A stretch of 21,075 bases of DNA, from the NCBI GenBank assembly GCA_021817655.1, contig JAKAGE010000006.1, positions 1 through 21,075 of the forward strand. The letters run 5' to 3'. The notes under the pieces are model-generated. The model had not been told where the DNA came from and ran no database searches. It saw nothing but the letters and a program-made list of their open reading frames with translations. The position numbers and the translations under genes were made by a program. Below, in pieces: positions 1-6,586 of the stretch. How positions within the stretch are numbered: position 1 is the stretch's first letter; every line of letters begins with the position of its first letter. This DNA is from a bacterium. GTDB taxonomy: Bacteria > Patescibacteriota > Minisyncoccia > UBA6257 > 2-01-FULL-56-20.

Positions 1-2
1 AA

Positions 3-167
3 ACCGAAAAGCGGGCCCGCGCGCTGCTCGATTTCGATGATCTTATCGAAAAGCTCCGCGCCTATAGCTGGATGATTATCGTGGTAAGCAACCGCTTCTG
101 GGCCACAGCCGGGGCGGGCTGCCCCTCCCCTACCGGGCCGAACGGCGTGTATGCCGGCTTTTGCTGA
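3..167 (+). CDS. Possible 3' end of a gene cut by the window edge (uncertain)
   Basis: Frame 3 is open from the left edge to a TGA at 165-167. Its first 27 codons look coding: charged and amphipathic residues (EKRARALLDFDDLIEKLRAYSW) with G/C-rich third positions. The last 20 residues are Gly/Pro/Cys-rich, run through a GC-rich hairpin region and look less like protein. The opposite strand is also open from about 204 to the left edge and gives a protein-like stretch (AELFDKIIEIEQRAG), but it has no ATG, GTG or TTG start. I cannot tell which strand is real. I do not recognise a family in either reading, and a few hundred bases of left flank would settle it. Confidence 0.28.
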   Translation, partial: TEKRARALLDFDDLIEKLRAYSWMIIVVSNRFWATAGAGCPSPTGPNGVYAGFC

Positions 168-189
168 ATAAATCGCGCACGGTTGTAAT
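161..189 (+). promoter_or_regulatory. Weak candidate promoter upstream of the SPW gene
   Basis: A TTGCTG hexamer at 161-166 is followed after 17 bases by TGTAAT at 184-189. Only the first three bases of the -35 fit, so this is a weak match. No Shine-Dalgarno sequence is visible before the ATG at 247. Confidence 0.25.
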
Positions 190-246
190 ACTTGTATATG
201 CCCGGGCGGTCAAAGGTCGGCAATAAAGCATTAACAGCACAACAGT

Positions 247-630
247 ATGGCAGATAATAATTTCGCTTCAAGCGGAGGCGCGAGCCCCCGGGTGGGCAGC
301 ACGCTGAATCTCCTTGTCGGCATCTGGCTCATCATTGCGCCATTCATCTTCGGGTACTCCACGGTCGCCATGATGAACGATAGCGTGATCACCGGCATTG
401 TCGTGGCGATCCTTGCGGTCATCGGGCTTACGATCGCGTCCGAAACGTGGTCCCGCTGGCTGAACGTGATCGCCGGCATCTGGCTCATCATCTCCGCGGC
501 GGTGTACAGCGCCGCCGAGTCGCCCGCGCTTATCTGGAACGCCATCGTCATGGGAGTCCTTGTCGTCGCGTTCTCGGCATGGAGCATCAATGCGGTGCGG
601 CACCAGCATCATCAGCGTTTTGCAATATGA
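247..630 (+). CDS. SPW-repeat membrane protein
   Basis: A 127-residue integral membrane protein. It has a short polar N-terminus (about 1-15) and four hydrophobic segments arranged as two repeats of two. Each repeat opens with an N-(L/V)-x-x-G-I-W-L-I-I signature: LNLLVGIWLIIAP near residue 20 and LNVIAGIWLIIS near residue 75. These match the SPW repeat family (PF03779), which is usually a four-TM protein of this length. The function is unknown in the family. The ATG at 247 gives a start just ahead of the first repeat. The gene stands alone and ends before a strong terminator at 664-690. Confidence 0.8.
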   Translation: MADNNFASSGGASPRVGSTLNLLVGIWLIIAPFIFGYSTVAMMNDSVITGIVVAILAVIGLTIASETWSRWLNVIAGIWLIISAAVYSAAESPALIWNAIVMGVLVVAFSAWSINAVRHQHHQRFAI

Positions 631-663
631 ACGCCGCCCGAGTGCGCATGCACGATACGGCGT

Positions 664-690
664 AAAGCCCCGGTTCCCGCCGGGGCTTTT
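664..690 (+). terminator. Rho-independent terminator after the SPW gene
   Basis: A 10-bp stem (AAAGCCCCGG / CCGGGGCTTT) closes a 6-base loop and ends in TTTT. It is symmetric enough to act from both sides. It separates the SPW gene from the sigma-factor promoter. Confidence 0.85.
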
Positions 691-721
691 GCATTGCGCA
701 CATTTTCCGTTCGGGGTACGT

Positions 722-727
722 TATAAT
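722..727 (+). promoter_or_regulatory. -10 box of the sigma-factor operon
   Basis: A perfect TATAAT lies 51 bases before the ATG at 779, which predicts a 5' leader of about 45 bases. No convincing -35 sits at 16-18 bases. The poor -35 would fit an operon with weak basal or alternative-sigma transcription, but that is inference. Confidence 0.5.
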
Positions 728-778
728 AGTGGTCCTGGCCGCATAGTAACAATTTCGCCGGCCGGCCGTATCTACATT

Positions 779-1336
779 ATGGAACAAAGCGCCATGCAGC
801 GCGACCGGCTTGGCCGGCTTGCGGCAAAAATGAAGAGCGGAGACCATGCCGCCGCGGGAGCCCTTTATGACGAACTGGCCGCCAAGGTGTACGGGTTCGT
901 CTATGCCCGCACCGGCAAAAGGGAGACCGCCGAGGATCTCTCTCAGGAGATCTTCCTCAAGCTTATCGACCACATCGGCGAGTTCGACGGCAAAAAGGGG
1001 ACGTTCGTTTCATGGTTCTGGAGGATGGCGCGCAATACGCTCATCGATCACTATCGCCGGAGGGATGCCGTGCCGTTCTCCCGGTTCGGGGATGAAGAAG
1101 TTGCCGGCATGGCCGTGACCGCGATGCCGGACACGGATGCCGTGCTTGCCTCCCGCCGCCTGCATGCCGTCATCGGCGCATTTGCGCCGGATGAACGGGA
1201 GCTGTTCGAGCTGCGCTTCGTGGCCGAGCTGTCGTACCGGGACATTGCGGAGGTCATGGGCAGGCCGGAGGGGACATTGCGCGTAGCGGCGCTCCGGCTG
1301 AAGGAAAAGATCCGAAAGGAGTTCAAAAAACAATGA
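779..1336 (+). CDS. ECF-type RNA polymerase sigma factor (sigma-70 family)
   Basis: A 185-residue protein with only the two domains of extracytoplasmic-function sigma factors. Region 2 spans about residues 25-95, with the core-binding helix AEDLSQEIFLKLI (51-63) and the -10 recognition part FVSWFWRMARNTLIDHYRRR (77-95). After a short linker, region 4 (about 125-183) holds the helix-turn-helix YRDIAEVMGRPEGTLRVAALRLKEKI. No C-terminal extension is present. The frame is open further upstream, but ATG 779 is the first start after the TATAAT at 722 and matches the family start. The stop overlaps the next ATG by 4 bases (ATGA), so the two genes are translationally coupled. The role is to direct polymerase to a small stress or envelope regulon; the regulon cannot be read here. 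Confidence 0.92.
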   Translation: MEQSAMQRDRLGRLAAKMKSGDHAAAGALYDELAAKVYGFVYARTGKRETAEDLSQEIFLKLIDHIGEFDGKKGTFVSWFWRMARNTLIDHYRRRDAVPFSRFGDEEVAGMAVTAMPDTDAVLASRRLHAVIGAFAPDERELFELRFVAELSYRDIAEVMGRPEGTLRVAALRLKEKIRKEFKKQ

Positions 1337-2298
1337 AGATCCCTATTTTCAAAAATCGAACGCTGTCGCGGGAGACGCAAAAGGAACTGCGTCCGCGAAA
1401 AGAATTCATCGAGCGGGGGCGCGAACGCTTCCTTGCGGCTTTCGATGCAAGTCCGCTCGCAGCGGGCGCTCGCGCGGGCGCTTACAAAATCGGGAAGGAT
1501 CGCCGTTCGTATGCGGCGCTCTTTGCAAAAATTGCGATCGGGATCGTCGCGGTGCTGTGCGTCGCCACCGGTTTCTCCGTCTATGCCGACACGGCGAACG
1601 TGCCGGTGACGAGCCCTCTTTACCCATGGAAACGCCTCGGGGAGAACGTCCAGCTTGCGTTCGCGGCATCGGCGGAGCAGAAAGCGCAGCTCCAGGCAAC
1701 GTTCGCCGTCCGGCGCGCGCAGGAGCTGCAGACGCTTACGGCCACCCATCCGTCAAGCACGATGATCCCGAGGCTTGCGAACGACCTCAATGAGGACATC
1801 TCGAGCTCTCTTTCCGTGGTCGTTTCCGGCGAGAACGGCCTCTCCGGCGTCGGGCATGGGCATGAGCGAGGGCAATCCCGCGGCGATCACGGAGCCGGAA
1901 TAACGGCGGGAGTCGGCACGGAGATCTCTTCGACGGCATTTGTCGCGACGGCTACATCCGAGGGCATGGCATCGACGTCGGTCTCCGTCCCGGCATCCGG
2001 ATCCGACCATGAGAGCAATGGTGCGGCGGGACCCCTCGGCGTCTATTGCGCCGCATTCAACTCGAGCGTTTCCGGCGTGTTCATTGGACACCTCGAAGAG
2101 GGCCTCACCGCGCATCCGGGGGCATTTGCGGAATTCAACCGGTGGTGCGCGAAGAACGGGAGCGGCGCGGCCACAACAACAGTGCAGCAAGGCCGGCAGC
2201 AGCCGTCATCCGAGCAGCCACAAGGATATCAGCCGCTCCAAGAGGACGGCCGCGGAACGGGCGGAAGCGGGAGTGGCGATTCGGGGGGCGGCCACTGA
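1333..2298 (+). CDS. DUF5667 single-TM protein, putative anti-sigma factor
   Basis: A 321-residue protein with a basic cytoplasmic N-terminus (1-60), one TM helix (about 61-84, ending FSVYA) and an outside part. The outside part begins with a DUF5667-like segment (about 86-180, with SPLYPWKRLGENVQLAF and then FAVRRAQELQ). A low-complexity Ser/Gly/Thr/Gln tail follows to the end. DUF5667 proteins often lie next to ECF sigma genes. The ATGA overlap with the sigma gene and the inside/TM/outside layout suggest that the N-terminus holds the sigma factor until the outer part senses a signal. No zinc-binding HxxxCxxC anti-sigma motif is seen, so the anti-sigma role is inferred from context. A signalling or cell-wall-contact role alone is also possible. 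Confidence 0.75.
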   Translation: MKIPIFKNRTLSRETQKELRPRKEFIERGRERFLAAFDASPLAAGARAGAYKIGKDRRSYAALFAKIAIGIVAVLCVATGFSVYADTANVPVTSPLYPWKRLGENVQLAFAASAEQKAQLQATFAVRRAQELQTLTATHPSSTMIPRLANDLNEDISSSLSVVVSGENGLSGVGHGHERGQSRGDHGAGITAGVGTEISSTAFVATATSEGMASTSVSVPASGSDHESNGAAGPLGVYCAAFNSSVSGVFIGHLEEGLTAHPGAFAEFNRWCAKNGSGAATTTVQQGRQQPSSEQPQGYQPLQEDGRGTGGSGSGDSGGGH

Positions 2299-2336
2299 AC
2301 TCGGGTGCGCGGGCGCCTTTGTGCCAGCGGCTGAGG

Positions 2337-2342
2337 TATAAT
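2337..2342 (+). promoter_or_regulatory. -10 box placing the transcript start on the UDG ATG
   Basis: A perfect TATAAT ends 6 bases before the ATG at 2349. With the usual -10 to +1 distance, transcription starts at the A of the ATG, giving a leaderless mRNA. This decides the start: the frame is open to 2046, but a start there would lie inside the DUF5667 gene. Confidence 0.65.
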
Positions 2343-2348
2343 TTCCCT

Positions 2349-3041
2349 ATGGACAAGCGCGCGGCACTCGCGGAGATCGAGGCGGAAATGGCCGCGGATA
2401 CGGCGCTGCCGCTTACGGGTGCGGCGAATCTCGTCTTCGGAGAAGGCGTCCCGGATTGCAGGGTGATGTTCATCGGCGAGGCGCCGGGCGCGAACGAAGA
2501 CCGGCTGAAGCGGCCGTTCGTCGGCCGCGGCGGCCGGCTGCTCGACGACATGATCCGCGGGCTCGGCTGGAAGCGGGAGGAGGTCTATATCACGAACATC
2601 GTGAAGCGCCGGCCGCCGGAGAATCGCGATCCGCTCCCGGCGGAGATCGAGGCGTACGCGCCGTACCTTGCGCGGCAGATCGCCGTGATCGATCCGCCGC
2701 TCATCGTCACGCTCGGCCGCTTCTCGATGAACTATTTTCTGCCGTATGCGAAGATGACGCGCGATCACGGCCGGCCCCTCACGATCGGCGGGCGCGCAAT
2801 TTATCCCGTCTATCATCCTGCCGCCGCGCTCCGTTCGACGCAGATGATGAACACGCTCCGTGAGGATTTCAAGAAGATCCCGGACGTGCTTGCGGGGCGG
2901 ATCGCGGCGGAGTTGCCGCCGGCGTTCGATCCGCATCTGCCGCCGGCGAAGGCGGAACCTTCCAAAGGGGCGCGCGCCGGATCCCGAAGAGCGTCCGGCG
3001 GCCATGCTTCCGAAACGCCCGAGCAGACAGGCCTTTTTTAG
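2349..3041 (+). CDS. Uracil-DNA glycosylase, family 4-like, without the Fe-S cysteines
   Basis: A 230-residue base-excision repair enzyme predicted to remove uracil from DNA. Family 4/UDG superfamily motifs are clear: LVFGEGVPD (28-36), motif A GEAPGANED (43-51), RPFVGRGGRLLDDM (55-68), VYITNIVKRRPPENRDP (79-95), LIVTLG (118-123) and YHPAA (155-159). Classical family 4 enzymes bind a 4Fe-4S cluster with four cysteines. Here the four positions are D17, L20, R87 and Y103, and the only cysteine is C37, so no cluster can form. The C-terminal 40 residues are basic and Pro/Ala-rich, perhaps a DNA-binding tail. The start is set by the leaderless -10 box. Activity is likely because motif A and the HP motif are intact, but it is untested. 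Confidence 0.88.
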   Translation: MDKRAALAEIEAEMAADTALPLTGAANLVFGEGVPDCRVMFIGEAPGANEDRLKRPFVGRGGRLLDDMIRGLGWKREEVYITNIVKRRPPENRDPLPAEIEAYAPYLARQIAVIDPPLIVTLGRFSMNYFLPYAKMTRDHGRPLTIGGRAIYPVYHPAAALRSTQMMNTLREDFKKIPDVLAGRIAAELPPAFDPHLPPAKAEPSKGARAGSRRASGGHASETPEQTGLF

Positions 3042-3050
3042 TGGTATCAT
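3042..3050 (+). promoter_or_regulatory. Extended -10 (TGG-TATCAT), leaderless start at 3057
   Basis: TATCAT at 3045-3050 follows TGG and ends 6 bases before the ATG at 3057. It starts 4 bases after the UDG stop. This gives the four-gene cluster its own promoter. Confidence 0.6.
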
Positions 3051-3056
3051 TAGAGC

Positions 3057-3413
3057 ATGAGTTTTTCGGATATCTCGCTTGTCTATATTGTCCGGCGGTT
3101 CTTCTTCCGTATCTATAATTTCTTCCACCATTGGTACGTCGACGGATCGCGGGCGATCGGGCGCCGATTCATGGCCACGATGACGCGCGCCGATCAGACG
3201 CTCGCGGTCGCAATCACGCTGCGCCATTTCTTTGAGCCGCTCTATAAGGACTATTCCATCGTGGGCCGCATCATGGGCGTCATTTTCCGTACGCTCCGGA
3301 TCGCCATCGGCTCCGTAGCGTATCTTTTCCTCGCGGCGCTGTTTGCGGCGGCTTACATCGTCTGGCTTGCGATTCCTGCAATCATCATTTTCTATGCCAT
3401 CACCAGCCACTGA
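3057..3413 (+). CDS. Small membrane protein of unknown function, upstream of the Clp ATPase
   Basis: A 118-residue protein. It has an aromatic amphipathic N-terminus (residues 8-26, rich in F, Y and W), a basic and polar middle (28-75), and one long C-terminal hydrophobic stretch (about 80-115) that could be one or two TM helices. I recognise no named domain. Its stop lies 20 bases inside the next gene, so it is probably co-translated with the membrane-anchored Clp ATPase, and a role as its membrane partner is possible. The upstream extended -10 sets the start. There is no Shine-Dalgarno sequence. Confidence 0.7.
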   Translation: MSFSDISLVYIVRRFFFRIYNFFHHWYVDGSRAIGRRFMATMTRADQTLAVAITLRHFFEPLYKDYSIVGRIMGVIFRTLRIAIGSVAYLFLAALFAAAYIVWLAIPAIIIFYAITSH

Positions 3414-5904
3414 TCTGCATTTTCGCTACGATGATCCGCGCCTGCGCATGACGATCGCGGGGCGCCTCCTCGCCCGGATCGTGAAGTACACGGCATACTT
3501 CGTCCTCATCGCCGCGGCGCTCACGTTCCTCATGTCTTACGACATCCGGCCGGTGTTCTGGCTCGGCGTGCTGCTCGTCCTTGCCGCGATCGACCTCACG
3601 GTCCATTACGGCCAGGGCGACCTGCCGATCTCCGAACTGCCGGAAACCGGAACGGCGAATCTTGCGGCGACAGTGAGCGCGGCGGCGGAAGGAGTGATCG
3701 AGCGGGCGGCGGACCGGAGCGCGCTCGGGCGGAAGGGGTTCTTTCTCATGCTTGCGCGCCGGCTCGTCGAACTGCCGGAGGTGGCGGACGGCCTGCGCCG
3801 CCTTGACGTGAAGCCGGACGAGTTCAAGGCGAAGCTCGATGCGCTCATTGCGGAGGCGCCGCAGGTGCGCGATGACATTCCTTCAAGGATGGCGATGCTT
3901 GCGCCGGCGGCGTTCGCCGCTGCGGTCGGCGCGGGCCACGATTTCATAACGCCGGCAGACCTGTTCTCCGGACTTACGAAAATGGACGACGAGGCGCTCG
4001 GTCGCCTCTTCGCCCTTTTCAATATCGAGGAGGGCGATCTCGAGCGCGCGCTCATTTTCAGCGCGCTCGCCCGGCGGCGCGGCCTCTTCGGACGCATTCC
4101 GCGGGTGCTCGGCGGATTCATGCCGGAAGGGCGGCGCGTCATTCGGCATCGGATCATGAATCGCGCATGGACATCCCGGCCGACGCCGCTGCTCGACAAG
4201 TACGGCATCGACCTCACCGACCTCGCGCGCGACCGTGCTGCGGGATTCATGGTCGGGCATGACGCGGAGTACGAGCGTCTCGTTGAGACGCTCGCGCGGC
4301 CGATGAATCCGAACGCGATGCTCATCGGCGAAGCGGGGATCGGCAAGGAGGCGATCGTCCGGCATCTCGCGTTCGCGCTCGTAAAAGACGACGTTCCGGC
4401 GGGGCTGTTTGACCGGCGGCTCGTGATGCTCCAGCTCCAGAATCTCGCCGCCGGCGCGCCGCCGGCGGAGCTCGAGGCGCGGCTGAAGACGATCGTCGAG
4501 GAGATCGAGATGGCGGATAATGTCATTCTCTACATTCCGGACATCCACAACCTGGTGCGCACTTCCGGAACGGCATACCTTTCCGCGGCGGATGCGCTGA
4601 TGCCCATCATCATGGCGAACGAATTCCCGGTCGTCGGATCGACCTATCCGAAGGAGTTCAAGCAGCTGGTCGAGCCGCGGAGCGATTTCGTCGGCGCGTT
4701 CGAGACGATTCCGGTGGCGGAGATCAGCGAGGCGGACGCGGAAAAAGTGCTGACCTACGAGAGCTTCCTCCTGGAGCGCGAAACGAACGTCGCGGTGAGC
4801 TTCGGGGCGATCAAGCGCGCGGTCGTGCTCGCCAAAAAATATTTCCACGGGAAATTCCTGCCGTCGAGCGCGGAGGAGCTTTTGAAGAGCGCGATCGTGG
4901 ATGCGGAGCGGCGGGGCGAGCGGACGGTGACGCCGGAACGGGTGACCGCCGTCGCGGAAGAGAAGGTGAACGTCCCGATGCATGAGGCGGAAGGGGATGA
5001 GGCCGCGAAGCTGCTCAATATGGAGGCGCTCATTCACGAGCGGCTCGTGGGGCAGGATGAGGCGGTGAAAGCCGTTGCGCAGGCGCTCCGCGAATACCGG
5101 AGCGGCCTTTCCCGCAGAGGCGGTCCGATTGCGAGCTTCCTCTTCGTGGGGCCGACGGGGGTCGGAAAGACCGAGCTTGCAAAGGCGCTCGCCGCGATCC
5201 AGTTCGGTTCGGAGAAGATGATGGTCCGGTTCGACATGACGGAATATCAGGACAAGGCGAGCGTTTCCCGCTTTATCGGATCTCCGGACGGGGCGACGCG
5301 GGGAGCGCTCACCGATGCGGTGATGGAGCACCCGTATGCGCTCATCCTTCTCGACGAGTTCGAGAAAGCGTTTCCGGACATTTTGAACCTCTTTCTTCAG
5401 ATGCTCGATGACGGGCGCCTTACGGACAACCTCGGGCGCACCGTGGACTTCACGAACACCATCATCATTGCGACATCGAATGCGCATTCCGAGATCCTGA
5501 ACGACGCGCTGGCAAAGGGCGAATCGGTGGCGGGCGTCGCCGAGTATCTCAAGGCGAAGCTGACGGACATATTCAAGCCGGAGCTCCTGAACCGTTTTTC
5601 GAAGATCGTCGTGTTCCGCGATCTTGCGCCGCAGGAGCTTGCGAAGATCGTCGCGATCAACCTCAGGGAGCTTGTTGCGGCGGTGAAAGCCCAGGGGATC
5701 ACGCTTTCGTTCAGCGACGAGGCGATCGCCCGCATTGCAAAGCTCGGCTACGACCCGCAGTTCGGCGCGCGTCCGCTGCGGCGCGTGATCGACGAACGCG
5801 TCCGCGCGCCGCTCTCCGAGGCGCTCCTCGCGAAGGCGATCGCGAAGGGCGATCGCGTGATATGTACAATAAAGGATGAGGGGTTTGATTTCGCGAAACA
5901 ATGA
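3394..5904 (+). CDS. Membrane-anchored Clp/Hsp100-type AAA+ ATPase with a degenerate first ATPase module
   Basis: An 836-residue protein. It has two hydrophobic helices near the N-terminus (about 27-66), a Clp-N-like helical repeat region (about 130-220), a first AAA module (D1, about 285-460), a second AAA module (D2, about 550-750) and a C-terminal ClpB D2-small domain (LGYDPQFGARPLRRVI). D2 looks active: Walker A GPTGVGKT at 586-593, Walker B LILLDEFEK with D654/E655, and RF in the NRF arginine-finger position. D1 is degenerate: Walker A GEAGIGKE (312-319) ends in Glu where Thr/Ser is expected, and Walker B reads ILYIPDIH with P382-D383 in place of D-E. No VGF/IGL-type ClpP-docking loop is apparent after sensor 1. 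It likely unfolds substrates at the membrane. ATG 3394 was chosen because it overlaps the previous gene by only 20 bases. The next gene overlaps by 4 bases. Confidence 0.88.
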   Translation: MPSPATDLHFRYDDPRLRMTIAGRLLARIVKYTAYFVLIAAALTFLMSYDIRPVFWLGVLLVLAAIDLTVHYGQGDLPISELPETGTANLAATVSAAAEGVIERAADRSALGRKGFFLMLARRLVELPEVADGLRRLDVKPDEFKAKLDALIAEAPQVRDDIPSRMAMLAPAAFAAAVGAGHDFITPADLFSGLTKMDDEALGRLFALFNIEEGDLERALIFSALARRRGLFGRIPRVLGGFMPEGRRVIRHRIMNRAWTSRPTPLLDKYGIDLTDLARDRAAGFMVGHDAEYERLVETLARPMNPNAMLIGEAGIGKEAIVRHLAFALVKDDVPAGLFDRRLVMLQLQNLAAGAPPAELEARLKTIVEEIEMADNVILYIPDIHNLVRTSGTAYLSAADALMPIIMANEFPVVGSTYPKEFKQLVEPRSDFVGAFETIPVAEISEADAEKVLTYESFLLERETNVAVSFGAIKRAVVLAKKYFHGKFLPSSAEELLKSAIVDAERRGERTVTPERVTAVAEEKVNVPMHEAEGDEAAKLLNMEALIHERLVGQDEAVKAVAQALREYRSGLSRRGGPIASFLFVGPTGVGKTELAKALAAIQFGSEKMMVRFDMTEYQDKASVSRFIGSPDGATRGALTDAVMEHPYALILLDEFEKAFPDILNLFLQMLDDGRLTDNLGRTVDFTNTIIIATSNAHSEILNDALAKGESVAGVAEYLKAKLTDIFKPELLNRFSKIVVFRDLAPQELAKIVAINLRELVAAVKAQGITLSFSDEAIARIAKLGYDPQFGARPLRRVIDERVRAPLSEALLAKAIAKGDRVICTIKDEGFDFAKQ

Positions 5905-6569
5905 GGATCAAGGTCAACATCAATGTGAAGGTCGGGCGGCTGGTGAAATATTTCGTCATCTCCGATTTCTTTTTGCTTGCCGGCTGGGGACTCATCGATC
6001 CCGTGTTTTCCGTGTTCATCATCCAGCGGATCGCCGGCGGAACGCTCATGGTGGTCGGCATTGCGGCGGCGATCTACTGGATCCTCCGCTCGGTGCTCCA
6101 GATCCCTATCGCGAATTTCATCGACCGTACGCCCGGCGAGCGCGACGACTTCATGGCCCTTGTTGGCGGATTGCTGCTCGTCGGCATCTCCGCCATGGCT
6201 ATGGTATGGGTCAGGCAGGTCTGGGAGCTTTATCTCATCCATGCGATCCATGCCATCGCGTTCGCGCTGTATTATGCCTCATGGCCGGCGATCTTTTCGC
6301 GCCATCTCGATAAGGACAGCATCTCTCTCGACTGGTCTCTTGATTCGGCGGTGGGCGGCGTGGGCGCCGGCATCACCGGATTCCTCGGCGGCATGATCGC
6401 GGCCACGCTCGGGTATAACGCGGTGTTCGTATCGGCCGGATTGCTCGCGTTCATTGCCGCATTCATCCTGATGGCGGTGCCCGACCTCGTGCTTCCCCGT
6501 CCGACAATCAAGACCATTACGGTGGCGGAGAAAGAAAGCGAGAAGAAACCGGGGGAGGCGGTGGCATAA
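5901..6569 (+). CDS. MFS-type half transporter (six TM)
   Basis: A 222-residue protein with about six TM helices, from VKYFVISDFFLLAGWGLI (residue 14 onward) to AGLLAFIAAFILMAVPDL near residue 200. It ends in a charged cytoplasmic tail (EKESEKKPGE). The loop after TM2 carries ANFIDRTPGERDD, resembling the basic/acidic TM2-TM3 loop of MFS proteins. Full-length MFS carriers have twelve TM helices, so this is half-size and would have to work as a dimer, or it is not a transporter at all. The ATGA overlap with the Clp ATPase gene implies translational coupling. No substrate can be inferred. Confidence 0.65.
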   Translation: MRIKVNINVKVGRLVKYFVISDFFLLAGWGLIDPVFSVFIIQRIAGGTLMVVGIAAAIYWILRSVLQIPIANFIDRTPGERDDFMALVGGLLLVGISAMAMVWVRQVWELYLIHAIHAIAFALYYASWPAIFSRHLDKDSISLDWSLDSAVGGVGAGITGFLGGMIAATLGYNAVFVSAGLLAFIAAFILMAVPDLVLPRPTIKTITVAEKESEKKPGEAVA

Positions 6570-6586
6570 GGCGTGATGCGGAGCGC

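Noticed and set aside
3883..5901. 672-codon minus-strand frame opposite the Clp gene
   Set aside because: It is the shadow of a GC-rich gene: composition dominated by Arg, His and Asp, with no domain. The plus-strand gene has clear AAA motifs.
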